DNA from: Struthidea cinerea
Taxonomy: Eukaryota; Chordata; Aves; Passeriformes; Corcoracidae
NCBI GenBank assembly: GCA_013397865.1
Contig: VZTI01001721.1
Span: 1,116,001 to 1,180,000, forward strand
DNA length: 64,000 nt
Reading direction: 5' to 3'
Positions 25,357-37,900 of the stretch are shown here, in pieces (position 1 is the first letter of the stretch; each line of letters starts with the position of its first letter). Below the pieces are notes generated by a model. That model was not told where the DNA came from. It ran no database searches and saw only the letters and a program-made list of their open reading frames with translations. A program made the position numbers and the translations under genes.

Positions 25357-26794
25357 GCTGTTTGACAAGGATCCTACAAGGTCCCAGTACTTTATCCAGG
25401 CAAGGAGTGTTTCTGAGAGTGTAACAGAGCAAAGAAAATGTGAAGTCACCACTTTTGGTATGGGGAATAGTGGGAACAAATTGTTTGAAACAGTTAAAGG
25501 GGATCATTATGTAACATCTGCTGTAAAAAGGAAGAGAGAGAAAAACGGTGTAAAATCAGCCTTACCTTTGAGTAGCAAACAGCTACTAATAAGCATTTAA
25601 AGAACAAACAGTACACACACATAAAAAGAATCCCATTTGCATTACCTACGGTTCCTCAGTGAGGGAATTACAAACTCAGGAACATAGATGGGGAAATAGT
25701 TAAGGAGATACATAAATTTTTTGGCTCTTATCTGAACCTGAAACTTCAAAAAAAGCCCCAAGCTTTTTCTCAGTAACACTGTGTGGGTAAGGATTAAATT
25801 ATACATGTGATTCACTGCCCAATAAAAAACCTGGCAGAGATGGAGAACTTGAAGTTCCCTTTTTGCTCTGAATGGCAACTTTTCCTTATAATAATGAACC
25901 ATTTATCTTCAAGTAATTGAAACAGGAAGCTGGTGAAGTGGTGTCCTGTTGTTTTGCTAGATTATCTCAACTAGCACTTAAATGTTATTTTGCTCCCTTG
26001 GATCACAAAATCAAACTTCAGATTGTGTAATATGGTTCCCCAGTCACCCCTTGGCTATGCAGAACACTTTGAGAGCCAAAGCTTAACCTGGATAGAATTT
26101 TGGACTTATGGCAAGAAATGTAAATGGATATTACAAGTCTTAAATTTGTTAGAAAATGCACTACCTGAGTGCATGTTAAAATCATTCAAACTGTCTTGAA
26201 AGACTAAAGCAAATAACACATGCAGAATTGTCATTATACATATTCTTAGTCTTTCCTCCATTTTTAAGTAACAAGAAGTGAAATAATTTCATATAGACAA
26301 ACATATTCATAGCCAAGATGCAGCTTTTTCAAATTGTGACATAAACTGAAGTTAAGGCATCTTTGTGAAGGGAGGCTGGGTGATAATCTGCAGGTATTCC
26401 AGTAGTCTGAAAGCAGTTCTGAAGAGGGAAAAGGAAGGAAATAAGGGTAGGATAGCAAAGGAAAACACCCTCAAAATATTTTCTTGATATATGCTCAGTT
26501 CATAAAGAGTTGAATAGAACGGGGTCCTTTGATGATCATAGCAGCCTAAGTGAAGAACTACAGACGTCTAATCTGCAGAAGGATTTGTGAGGTCACTAAT
26601 TCCATATTCCCTTCAAGCATTTAAGCCTAGAAATTAAGAAAATACTCAGACTGAAATAACAGGTTGGGTTCTGAATTGACATAAATGTATTTGTAAATGC
26701 ATTTTGGACTTTCTCATTTGGGATCAATGAGTTGCTACTCATTGAAAACTCTCTTCCTGCACCACTCAAATGGGTGAAAAACAGGATAGGGACT
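25357..26794. other. AT-rich unique DNA, no gene recognised
   Basis: Short frames only (for example 86 codons minus at 25642-25902) with no motif. No repeat termini recognised. Confidence 0.55.
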
Positions 26795-27541
26795 GTGGGG
26801 ACAAAATGCTTCCCACTCAAAGTAAAGATCGGGTTTATGACAACGAGGAACATGAACATATGTGAATCTATAGGACCTGATGAGATGCATCCCAGAGTAG
26901 TGAGGGAATTGCTTGATGTAGTTGCCAAGCCACTCCCCGTGATATCTGAAAAATCATAGTAGTCAGGTAAAGTCCCAGATGATGGGAAAAGGGAAACATT
27001 CTACCTACCTTAAAAAAGGGTAGAAAGGAGGACCCTGGGAGCAACCAACCTGTCAGCCTCACCTCTGTGCCTGGGAAGACCATGGAACAGGTCCTTCTAG
27101 AAGCTGTGCTAAGGCACAGGGAACAAAGGGAGGTGATTTAAGACAGCCAGGAATGCTTCACCAAGGGCAAGTCCTGCCTGACCGGTCTAGTGGGTTTCTA
27201 CAAAAGCGTGACAACTTTAATGAATAATGAAAGGGCTACAGATGTCATTTGTCTGGGCTTCCGTAAAGCCTCATCCGCCATAACATCCCTCTCTCTAAAT
27301 TGGAGAGAGATGGATTCAATGCGTGTTCTGTTAGGTGAGTAAGGAATTGGTTGGATGGTTGCACCCAGAGGGTATCATCCAGATGCCATCCAGATGGCTC
27401 AGAGTCCTGACAGACATCATTGAGCAACCTGGTCTAGTGGGAGCTGTCCCTGCCCACAGCAGGGGGCTTGGAACTCAATGATCCTTAAGGTCCCTCTCAG
27501 CCCAAGTGGCTCTATGATTCCATGATTTTATGATTGTATGA
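26795..27541 (+). mobile_element. CR1 LINE with large internal deletion
   Basis: The first part matches CR1 ORF2 before and within the RT region: 'ggacctgatgagatgcatccc', 'gtcagcctcacctctgtgcctgg', 'gtcctgcctgaccggtc', 'gggcttccgtaaagcctc', 'ggatggttgcacccagagggta'. At about 27420 it jumps straight to the 3' terminal block 'gcaacctggtctagtggg...ctgtccctgcccac', and it ends in repeated ATGATT at 27541. Compared with the copy at 44.1-45.3 kb, about 0.84 kb is missing, including the catalytic box. The two copies share private wording ('ctctctaaattg', 'cccagagggta'), so they belong to one subfamily. It is non-functional. Confidence 0.88.
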
Positions 27542-29315
27542 TCTATCCTTAACATGACAGCAGATAATCCACACAGGAGGGTGGATATTTGCTATATTTG
27601 TTCTCTGCACCCCAGTCTAGGTAGAGGTGAAGATTTAGCCTGCCCTCTAGACAGCAAAATAATTTTGTGAAATGTGTAGAAATTTTGTGGGGGTTTCACT
27701 TCAAGGTTAAGAAACCTCAGATACTTACAGAAAAATATCTACATGTGCACTGTGTCCAAGCTTCCACATTTATCTGTGGACATGCAAGACTTGAATAAAC
27801 TGTCCATACACAGGTATCGAGTGTTATTTTATACATCAAATGGATACTAGCTGCCTCAGTGAATAAAAAGGCTGCAAGGTCTTTTGATGTCTTGTTGAAT
27901 ATCTGCCAAAGTCATGTAGATAATGCGAATACTTTGGTAAGTGTTACTAGGTATCTATGCATAGACAACTCACCCAAACCCTTGATAATACTGGTATCTC
28001 TGCCACTCCGACAAATTTAGTCTGACTTGCTACAGACTTAAAATACATGTTGGCTAACAAGATAATCGGGGACACATATGATTACAGGCAGTGGACCCCC
28101 TCAGGGGAGCACGCTGAAAAATAAATGCATAGCTGATGGAGAATGAGTTTCTTGAAATTGTAAAACAATTCATCAAGAATAAGGTTGTTAATATTCTCTT
28201 CAGTTCATGTGTATCTGCTGTACAATAACTTTTAAGAACAGATCCTCTCAAAGTAATTTCCAGCAAAACACATCCCTGTAATTTGATGATGGTAAGGGGA
28301 ATGAGCATGGGGGAAAGTTTGATTGCAAAAGTCAATAGTAGTATCTGTTTATTAGTTTTTTGTTGTTTTGCAGAATGTACAGGAGAAGTGTACTAATATA
28401 TTTATATATTTATGTAACACTGTCATGGCAGGCAGCCTGAGAACCCTGCAGTGGTGGACAGCTGTTCTAGAAGGAGCTGTTAGGGGGTGTGTGGCAAAGT
28501 GCGAACTTTGGTCAAAAAGAGATAATGGACATGCTTTAATATATGAATATGTTTCTGAAAGACATGAAACTTTCATACAGCATATTACTGACTTGGAAGG
28601 TGAAATAAAGATTTTTTTGAGAGATGTGTGGCTTCCCTCTAATTCAAAAAGTCAGAGACGCAGTTTTCAAAGATACAATATCCTATTATGAACTTCTGGC
28701 ACACTGAAATAGGAGTAATCACTGTTCCAAACAGCTTACAGACTAACCATGATATTAAGTATTTTCTGACAACTAAATGTAAACAACTGGAATCAGGATA
28801 TGTTTTCGCTAACAACCATGTCAAGCTCAAGACCTAACTATTTTGCAATGAAAAGACATGAAACCAGATCAGAGGATAGAAAGGTATGAAAGCTGAGTTG
28901 AAATGAATGTGCAGAGCCCATAGTCCTTCTCAGCGAGGCAAGAGCAGATGGGGACATTGCTTATGTGATTCTATTTGCTCTACAGTGGAATAAGACTGTT
29001 GTGTCAATCTGTTCATCAGTGAAGACTTCTACTTTGACACAAATGAAACTGCCATGATTTTAGCTTTCTCTTCTAAGCGTGGTCCAGTGGTATTGTAGCA
29101 ACTTGTCCTCTATTACAATGCACAGAGCAAATCCTGTTTCCACTTCATGCTTCAGCTTGCTGATCTCAAAGCACTTTGAGACAAAGGAAAAGAAGCAAAA
29201 TATTGGAGAATAAAATTTTCATTGCCACTAACCCTTAGCTGTCCTCTTTCTATGTAAAGTCAGTGTCTGTAGCTGAAATCATGGTTCTCCACAGTATGTA
29301 TGGATGACCATATTG
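27542..29315. other. Unique DNA, no gene recognised
   Basis: A 107-codon frame (+, 28368-28691) and a 93-codon frame (-, 28054-28335) have no recognisable domain. Nothing else was identified. Confidence 0.5.
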
Positions 29316-29447
29316 TCCTTCCCAGCTCAGCTGGTCAGAGCATGGTGCCGATAACACCAAGCTCATGGGTTCGATCCCTGTATGGGCCATTCACTTAGCA
29401 CCCTTCTGGGTCCCTTCCGACTCAGCCTGCTCTGTGGTTCTGTGATT
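29316..29447 (+). mobile_element. tRNA-Ile/CR1-tailed SINE (TguSINE1-like)
   Basis: The head reads as a tRNA-Ile relic. The A-box-like CAGCTCAGCTGG (29323-29334) differs from TRGCNNAGYNGG only at the first base. The anticodon-loop equivalent is CCGATAA, with GAT at the anticodon position. The B box GGTTCGATCCC (29368-29378) is a perfect GGTTCGANNCC match. The acceptor-side 'tatgggcca' follows. The first seven or so bases of the 5' acceptor arm are poorly conserved. After a short linker come 'gggtcccttccgactcagcctg' and TTCTGTGATTT, which resemble a CR1 3' end. A tRNA-Ile head joined to a CR1 tail is the published design of TguSINE1, a passerine SINE mobilised by CR1. The assignment to that family is from memory. 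Confidence 0.8.
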
Positions 29448-31169
29448 TGTGTATATGTCAAACGCTGTACTGGAGAAAACTTTTATTACTTTGTGCTGCT
29501 TTGGTAAGAGTCAAGCCTTATTTAGTTTTTCCATTTTTCTTCTGTGTGCCAGTGTCAGCAGAAATACTGAAACCCTCCTGGCTGATGAACGTGTTTATTT
29601 AACTTGTTTCCAAATAATTTTTTTCAAATAGAAAATTAACACGACGTAAGGGAAAACAGAATACAAGTTACTGCATCTGCCCTAAGTTATTACTGGAAAA
29701 AAAAAGTTACTGCAGCATAAATGACTATTTTTTTCTTCACTGCAAAGAGATTCACTTTGTCCCCATATGCTATTGAGCTCCATCAAGTAACTAAAATATT
29801 TTTGTTTTATAGTTTAATTGCTACAAAAAATAGCACAGTAGCATGAGAAACAGACATCTGTGCTGAAGATGGATGCACAAACACATAAATTTATGAAAAC
29901 ATTAATTTTCTCCTTATTTTCTGGAACATATTGAATGAGGAGAAACTGATCCTTGGGATCCCGGAATGGCTGGAACTGGGCAAAAGGGGTACAAAGACTC
30001 CGTAGTGCTGGTTTTCTTTAAACCACCCTTCACAACTGCCATAAGTAATAGAACTCGAACCTAGTGACTTTACTCATATGCTCAAAATTAAGGGAGCATA
30101 TGGAATTTGGAACAATAGTTTATCTGGGAGAAATTTTTGAAGTGAGAGGGAATCTACAAGTTAAGAGGATGGATGTTGCAACAGAATATTAAGAGGTTCT
30201 TGGCTGTAGTTCTTGACATTAGCCTAACTTCATGAGGCACAGAGGAAGAAAGAGCAAGAAGATAGTATGAGGTCATGGAGGTGTGATGACCTTTTTAAAT
30301 GGAGCAGCAGGACCAGCACCAGCTGCCTGTTCTGGGAGGAGAACAAGGGCCTGAAAAAACTACTCACACAAGAATTTTCACACTTCTAAAAAAAAAAAAA
30401 AAGCTAGACTAGAAATGTAAACCTGCAGGCTTCCCAGGTCAAGATAGAGGCTGTAGTTAAAAGAAAGCGTTTTTTCATTTTAGTATTTTTTTCTGTTGAT
30501 AATTGAGATTTTGTTAGAAGCACTTGATTCCATATCTTAAGTCTAATAATGTTAATAAAATCAATAAACTAATAAAAATTAAGGATATGCCACTTTCTGA
30601 AATAGTGTTATATCTACAAAAACAATTTGAAAGAGGAGTTTAGATCCTCTCCCAGAACCCTGGAAAATATTAAATATGTTTGTAATGAAAGCAGTTCTTT
30701 ACTGTCAAGAGGTGTGCAATATATATAACTAGCAGTAGACTGAAGGATACAGGCATGTAAGAAAGGAATACTACAGCACTGAGTGTTTAGTCCTAAATCA
30801 AATTAATGAAATACCGTATCTTTCAGAGGTTTCTCTGATTTTCATGTATGAAAAAGCAGTCTTTTCTTTAAATTAATTTTTTATGATGTTTTTGGCTGGT
30901 TAGGTCTTCCCTGTTTTCCAATCTGCTCCAGTAATTTACACCCAAAGAATTAGAAGGGAATCTAGGAACTGCAATTCCTGGCCAAACCCTCACTGTATCT
31001 CAGTAACACACAACATTAAACTGGCTGCTAGAACATTTGGCCCTTCTACCCAAAAAAACATGATGTCAAGTATTGTAACACAGAGAGGGACAAACACTAG
31101 CCAATACAAACACCAGCTATCAAAAAAAAATGTAAGATTGCTTTGCACATTTTGTCAACCTGACATGTA
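29448..31169. other. AT-rich unique DNA, no gene recognised
   Basis: A 15-A run at 30388-30402 ends a slightly GC-richer purine-rich block (about 29935-30350). It might be an old retroposed sequence, but no parent gene or family is recognisable. Confidence 0.5.
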
Positions 31170-31498
31170 GAATCACAGAGTATCCTGTGCTGAAAGGGAC
31201 CCACAATGACCATCAAAGTCCAGCTCCTGGCCCTGCACAGGACAGCCCCAAGAGTCACACCATGTGCCTGACAGCATTGTCCAAACACTTCATGAGCTCT
31301 GTCAGGCTTGGTGCTGTGACCACTTCCCTGGGGAGCCTGTTCCAGTGCCCAAGCACCCTCTGGGGGAAGAACTTTTATCTAATATCCAACCTAAAACTCT
31401 CCTGACACAGCCTCAGGCCATTCCCTCGTGTCCTGTCACTGGTCACCAGAGAGTACATCGGGGCCTGCCCCTCCACTTCTCCTCATGAGGAAGTATCC
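31170..31498 (-). mobile_element. CR1 LINE 3' part (antisense)
   Basis: It begins at GAATCACAGAG and runs through 'gagctctgtcaggcttggtgctgtgacc', 'cctggggagcctgttccagtgcc', 'ggggaagaacttttatctaatatcc' and 'ctcgtgtcctgtcactgg', the reverse complement of the CR1 3' region. The terminus is TCTGTGATTC on the sense strand, as in the copy at 22.0-22.6 kb. It is 5'-truncated at about 330 bp. A tandem repeat of 'gtatcc' units adjoins its right end. Confidence 0.9.
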
Positions 31499-31540
31499 GA
31501 ATGTGGAAGTATCCAAATAAAGATGTATCCAAAATGTTGG
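31493..31540. repeat. 16-bp tandem repeat, three decayed units
   Basis: Three consecutive 16-bp units each begin GTATCC (31493, 31509, 31525) and share an A-rich remainder. The array lies at the truncated 5' end of the antisense CR1 and is followed by an A/C-rich simple stretch (31552-31590). Confidence 0.75.
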
Positions 31541-34500
31541 TTCATTCCCATGAAAAAAAAAACCAAAAAAAACAAAACAAAAAACCAACCAAGATAGAAA
31601 ATGTATCCAATCTTCCATAATCCTTTACAACTAGGATAGTTTAATTTTCTTCATTTTCATGTGAGAAGATGACAAGGTTGCTGCTGCTCTCCTGTTGATC
31701 CTGGTAGCTCTGGCAGCTATTAACTGAAGGACAACTCTTTGATCCTAGGGGACCCAGGAGATTGCTTCTTATGAGCCACAAGGATCAATGCAATAAAAGA
31801 ATGGACTCACAGTATTTTTAAAGCCTTCTTTCTTTTCAACAATCAGTGGAGCACATCTGAAATTGAAAGAATCAGTACACGCTTCCTGTCTGGCTATATG
31901 TGTTAGTGTCATCCCACTGCCTACTTCCGATGTAAGTGAATAAATTATTTACAGCGTCTTTAAAACCAGCACACATTCTAGAAAATGGTCATTTTTCTTT
32001 TATTTGGCATGACCGGACAAAATACTTAGACTATTTATTAACATCTTTTTGCCTGTTTAATTGATATAGAAGTCTCTTACAAGTCAGAAAAAAATGTGGA
32101 AGAGCAGAATTGAATCCTATGTTAATCCATCACTAGTCCAGTCACTAATGGGATTCCATCTTGCAGTTAAGATCCCTTCAGACTAAAATTTATTTGGGTT
32201 CTGCCAGCTACAGTCATGCGTCAGTTTAGGATTTTTTCTTTACTACAGCCTGGTTCTTTTCTGTGTCTTTTTCATGGACTGGTAATTTCTTCCTGCAGCC
32301 AAATGAGTGCCTTGGCTGCAAAATATTCAATGAACAAAAAGAGAACATCTGTAGTAAGCCTCCAGGCATTGAAATATTTGGGTGGAGATAAGTCAATTGT
32401 ACATCTGAGCAAGTAATTTCTGCCCTGGCATAGGGATTTGCCTTCCTTTGAACACTGAAAGGAGCTATATGACTTTTTAACCTGGACTGAACTTTAAAGA
32501 CCTGCTGACGACTACTGGAAAACCTTACAAAACCTTAGACAGAAACAGTTCTCCTTGTGTGTCTTACTGTCCCTTCAAATGTATCATTAAACAGAACAGT
32601 TCAATCTAAAATATATAACACAGAGTCTTCCGGTCAGAGAAGTAAAATATCAGGCACTTAAATGAGGCATATATAAACTCTAATAGGAAGTGATCATTGT
32701 TCTCATTTTTGTAAAAGGTTCCAAAAAATCTTTCCTTACTGATTAAGCCAGAATTAAATGAGATTTACAGAGTGAAAATATAGCTTCATTGCCTCAAATC
32801 CCTCCTGTTTTATCCCAATACCTACAAAAGCTTGGCAGCTCAAGCACTGAGAGCATTGTCTACGAGGATGACTAATATCTATCCCGTTGTTTCATTGTTC
32901 ATCTTCTTTGTTCTTTATAGTTTGCTTTTTTCATATTTAGATCATAAAAATCTTGGGCCAAAGGTCATATTTTCATTCTGTATTTTTGTTGATTTAGGCA
33001 TCTGAACCTCTACTGAAACTGCAAAAAAAATTACAATTCAAGTATGCAATAGCCAGAAGCAGAATATCAAAATTTTCACTGAACAAAAGGCAGAATTAAT
33101 TTGCTTCAAATATGTTGTGAACTTGCTGGCTTTTGTCAGTGTCTAAGCTCTACACACAAGGCTTCCTTTATTTTAACTCTGTATGTCTAAACATTACAGC
33201 TGCCTTCAGATCCAGGAGACTAGGATGGAAGCCTAATGAGCTGTGGTCTGTATTTTTCCTTCTTATGGTGAGGTGCTGATTTAGTCAGGTAAGAGGAAGT
33301 TAGAAAAATGATACCATCAATGAGTGTGACACTTGTTCTTCAGTCATATTATCTGATTATGCAACTGCACAGATCCCTTTTTTTATTTCCTCCCTAAATG
33401 TAGATGAGTATTGTTTAAGCCCTGGCTCTTTTCCCACTGTGATTTGGGAACCTGCCATAAAGCATTGCCTGTGGGGTACACATATATCCCTTAAAAGGTT
33501 GAAATAAAAATTCGCTAAAGTAGTTGCAAAAAAAAGACCTCCACCCATAGGAATTAAATGGTGGGGGATTGGCATAAAAAGTGGGGTTTAATATCATGCC
33601 CCAGCTTCTTTAAAAAGCTCCAAAGCTATGTTTGCATTTGAATTTCTCCCTATGGAAAGGCATGACTTTAATTTCTTTAAAGGCAATCCTAAATTTTCTG
33701 GCTTTGATATAAGATCTGTCACAGAATTTCTTTCCCAAAGTAGAGTTACAGATACAGTGTTAGATTAAAGTAGTTCTGAAAACTTTTGGAAGGAAACTTC
33801 AGGTAACATACCCATGGATTTTAAATGTCAAAAAAATTACGGATATTGGGTGTAATGGCATGTAGCATGAGACCTCATATGGTAATTCATTGCAAGACTT
33901 ATGTCTAACACATATCTTGAGGTTCATTGCCTATTGCCCTAAGATAGAAAAAAATTATTCCTGTGGCAGCTGTAGAAGTTTAGAGCTTTGCAAATAAGCC
34001 ACCATCTACACAACAGGGTCATTTTAGCAATCCAGTTTTGTAAATATTTGCCTTAGACAATAGATCGGTTACGGTAAGTGTATTATGATCTATTAAGTGT
34101 AATTTGGAAAGAAGGAAAGCAATAAAATTTTGTAAGTAATGTATTTTCATATAAAGATGTAGAACAATATGCTATATTGTACTACACAATATAGTATTGT
34201 TTGAAGGATACTGTGGGGTGAGATAATTCAGGAGAAACATGTTGCCTAGACATGCTGGATTATTCATAGGATCTAAACTCTGGCATTTACATTAGAGTTT
34301 AACTCTGAACTTGACATTCCTTGGTATGGAATACATACAAGTACAGATGGCCTTAATACTGTAACATAGTGCTAGTGCTGTGTGTTAGAATGAGTGATTT
34401 AGTAAAGTTAGCAAACATATTCTTTCAATTATATGGAAACGCGAAAAAAAAATTAAAAAAACTTGCAAGGTATTTGACCTCTATTGAATTACATGATTGA

Positions 34501-37500
34501 TACTCTTGCATAAATAGATTTCAAAATTTGGGGCCCACTGCAGCAGAAAATGTCCATGGCCTTCCAGGTCATTCAAACCCTGCTGGCTGCAGAGGAAGCC
34601 AAGGGTGTGGGAGGAGAGAAAGAAAGAATGTTAATGGTTAGAGGCTCTAAGACTCTTCTTGAAGGGTACTCTGTTGAACTGGGGCCCTCGTTTTTGTTTG
34701 ATACAAAGGGAAATGCAAAAACCTCAGATCAGGCAAATCTGTTCCTCATCTGTCATAAGCAAATACTGGCTTTAAACTAATTTTATCAGAGCTGTTTTGA
34801 CCACCTTCCACTGGGCTGATTGCTGGAGCAAGGTTAGAGAGTGCAGACAATTGCAAAACCTTGTGTTGGTGATGGATCTTCATTCTTTTAATTCTAAGAA
34901 CATGTGGAGTGGTATTCTGCTTTCAGTCAGAAAAATTGCTGCATACACCTAGACTGACTACTACAGGCCATGGAACTGCATTCCCATGAGTCCCCCACCA
35001 AGCCTATCACTTCTTTTTGGTATATTAACTTGTTAGGCAACAGCATTGTTATGCATTTGGCTCAAGAACACGTGTCCTCTTCTAACAGTTATTTTAATTC
35101 ACTGTCCCGAAAAAAAGTGGCTGCCTAGCAGATGAGATGGAGAACTCATATAAACAAGAAAGTAAATGTTCCTATTTATGAACACATGCAGCAAAGTTTA
35201 CAGAAAAAGAATTGCTAATTTTACTGAATACTCTGCAACAAGGACAGAGGACAGGTGGCATGTTGTAATGCATATGTTTTATAGTAACTAATAAAATTAA
35301 TCAAATTAGTCTATTTAATTATCTAGGGCCTAGTTGAGTAAAGGAAATACCTTTGTTTTCTGCATATACAGGCTTGGAGAAGCAAATAATAGCTTTTCTA
35401 TGAACCTTAAGCAATGTAGAAGCCCAACACTTTGAAAACACTCCGTATTTGTATTACAAGTATAAGCCTCTCCAAATTAATCTGAAGGAGTGTTTCAAAA
35501 TAAAGCATGTGTTAAATAACTACAGTCTTGTTAGCAATTTCTAGATATATTATGGAACAGATTTATTCAAAGACCTCCCTATTGGTTATAAGTGCTATCA
35601 TCATATGGCAGCAGCTGCTGAAGAGTAAAGCTATGTGGTTTAAATTCTGTTATTCTGTTAGTAGGTCTCAATCTCAATAATTTTTGTTCAGAGAGCACGT
35701 TAAGAAAAATAGGTCAAGTGGAAACTGAAAACACCAGAAATCTCAGAACAAAGACTGTTCTTATAAAAGCTTTATCCAAAACAAACTTCGGAGTTTTTAA
35801 AATTTGCCCATTGATATTCTCTCACTATGATATGAATAACTCCTATGACTAATCTGACTGTTATCACTGTTATTCACTGCTAGAGTTACAGTAGTTACAA
35901 GTAATTTATTTACTTTACAATAAAACTAAAAGGTCTACAGGTCAAACTAGAGGTGCACTGATGAGAGCCAAGTAACTCCACCGAAGTGACTCAGGGTTGC
36001 ATAGAGCCACATGCAGAAGTTTTACGTGCACTGGCCTTGCCAGCTGAAGACTTTAAGAGTTTTGGCTCCCTGTCACTCTCTACCACCTGAAGGTTACTGC
36101 CCTCATTTCTCTGCCAGCAGGCAGGAACATTTCTCTTTAACACACTTCTGGCAAAGTTGGCCAGGTGAACTCAAGTGACCTTTTGCAGCTGGCTTTGCCA
36201 GAAGTGGATTAGTGACCACTGTGATGCCATCTGCCTGTAGAGTTTCAGGGTCATTGACTTTCTGCAGAAGAGGAGCACTGTCTATGACTATGACTCTTTG
36301 TGAAGCTGATTTCTACCCATGGACTGAGAAGACAGTCCAATAATAGACTTGATGCAAGAGATTAGCAAGTAAATGAAGGATTGAGACCAGGTTATACTGA
36401 GCAAATTGCTGAGTGAGAGTGAGAATAGGCAGTCTCTCATTCCATTTCTGAACTTTGTTCAGATAACCCGCTTCTACCTAAAAGAGAAGAACTGTGTATC
36501 AGCAAGAGAAATCCAACATCCAGACATAAGTAAACTAATTTAAATTTTCTTTCCAACTCTTCTTTTTCTTAAAATAAAACTTTTCACTCTATCCTACTGT
36601 GTTTGTAATCTAATATTTATAATCTATACTGAAGAGGTACAGGCTGGAGTGGTCTTCCACTGAGCGTCATCTGCAGTTATTCCACTCTAAAGTCTTACTT
36701 AGTTTCAATTTGGAATATTGGTTAAATTCAAATCTTATGTATGCACAGTCCTATAAGAAAATATGATGTGGAAAGAGAAGACAACCAAGCAGCATAGCAC
36801 TTCCAGTTTTTCAGCCAAATCAGTGAACCTGTGATTGGCATTCAAAAGGACTTCTGGTGTGAAATTATGGAGACTTGCCTCTTGAGGGAAGGGAAAGGAA
36901 ATAGAAAGAAATTCAGGTTGTTTAGAGTGGTATACTTCTTTGGACTGGATGCAGTAGGCATGGGACTGACCTGCAGAAGTTGCAGTTAACAATATGCAAA
37001 AAGGAGAATTTAAAATTATCTATAAAGCTCTGTGAAATAACTCCAGTTCTTGTTATTCTCATTCTTAGTTTTTATGCTCTTTGATAGGGACTGGAGTTGT
37101 TAGAAGTGTAGGAACATGCTCTTCTTCACACAAGACAGTGGTCATAAGTAAAATTTATTGCTCATATAGTAACACCAGCACTGTCTGTCTGGCTGTTACG
37201 AGCATGCTGACACCTGATCACATAATAAGAACATAGAAGGTATCACTCAGTGGTCTCTGGAGCAGGAAGTAATCTGATGCCAGGGGCAGGTGTGAGATGA
37301 AAATATGTTAGAGATATAAGCATGGAAAAAATGTCAGACCCAAAGCTCTAGAGAGATAAACATTGCATTTTTCCTATCTAACGTAACTTGCAAAAGAATA
37401 GTCTTGCAGGTAAACAAATGATTTTCCTGGAATGTCTCTGCTTCATTTATTTTTGTGCAAATTTGTTACCTCCTTCATTCATTTAAGAAAAAAAAATATA

Positions 37501-37770
37501 GTGACAGGATGAGAAAAGCAGGATTTGTACCTAAGTTTTAGAAAAAGACATGTAGCACAGTAGCATGTCTCTGTTTGCTATCTAGCATTGTTCAAGTTGG
37601 GAGATAAGCTGAAACTTAAACCACTGATAAGAAAGGAATTTTAAGAAGATGAAATATATTAAAAGCTATAAAGGGTAAAAGTGAAGCAATTCAATCATTT
37701 AAATATGAGAAATATTTTATTACTGATTAACTGAAGAGCTGAAGATACCCCAGCATATTTCTTGGCCTTC
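31541..37770. other. Long AT-rich unique block, no gene recognised
   Basis: No open frame over 90 codons was found. A strong hairpin lies at 34164-34200. A balanced-composition block at about 35930-36300 is notably less AT-rich than its flanks and lacks repeat termini, but its nature is unknown. Confidence 0.55.
34164..34200. repeat. Inverted repeat / hairpin
   Basis: CTATATTGT (34172-34180) and ACAATATAG (34186-34194) pair perfectly around the 5-nt loop ACTAC. An outer 6-bp stem, ACAATA/TATTGT, extends it past a 2-nt bulge. It is too short for a typical microRNA precursor. Confidence 0.75.
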
Positions 37771-37900
37771 TCAAGGCTAGTTTGGATGGAGCTCTGAGCA
37801 GCCTGGTCTAGTAGAATGTGTCTCTCCCCATGGCAAGGGCCTTGGAACTAGAAGATCTCTAAGGTCCCCGCCAACCCAAACCATTCTATGATTCCATGAT
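37771..37900 (+). mobile_element. CR1 LINE 3' tail fragment
   Basis: The text 'tcaaggctagtttggatggagctctgagcagcctggtctag' followed by 'gtccccgccaacccaaaccattctatgattcc' is the terminal 130 bp of CR1 in sense orientation. It shares its end type with the copies at 5.1, 27.5 and 45.3 kb. Confidence 0.9.

Noticed and set aside
24940..25600. Three open frames of 171-179 codons across the N gap
   Set aside because: Most of their length is unknown residues from the Ns plus pentanucleotide translation.
29316..29390. Functional tRNA-Ile gene
   Set aside because: The 5' acceptor arm is degenerate and does not pair with the 3' arm, and a CR1-like tail follows, so it is a SINE head.
34164..34200. Hairpin as a microRNA precursor
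   Set aside because: The stem is only 15 bp with a bulge, AT-rich, and matches no microRNA known to me.
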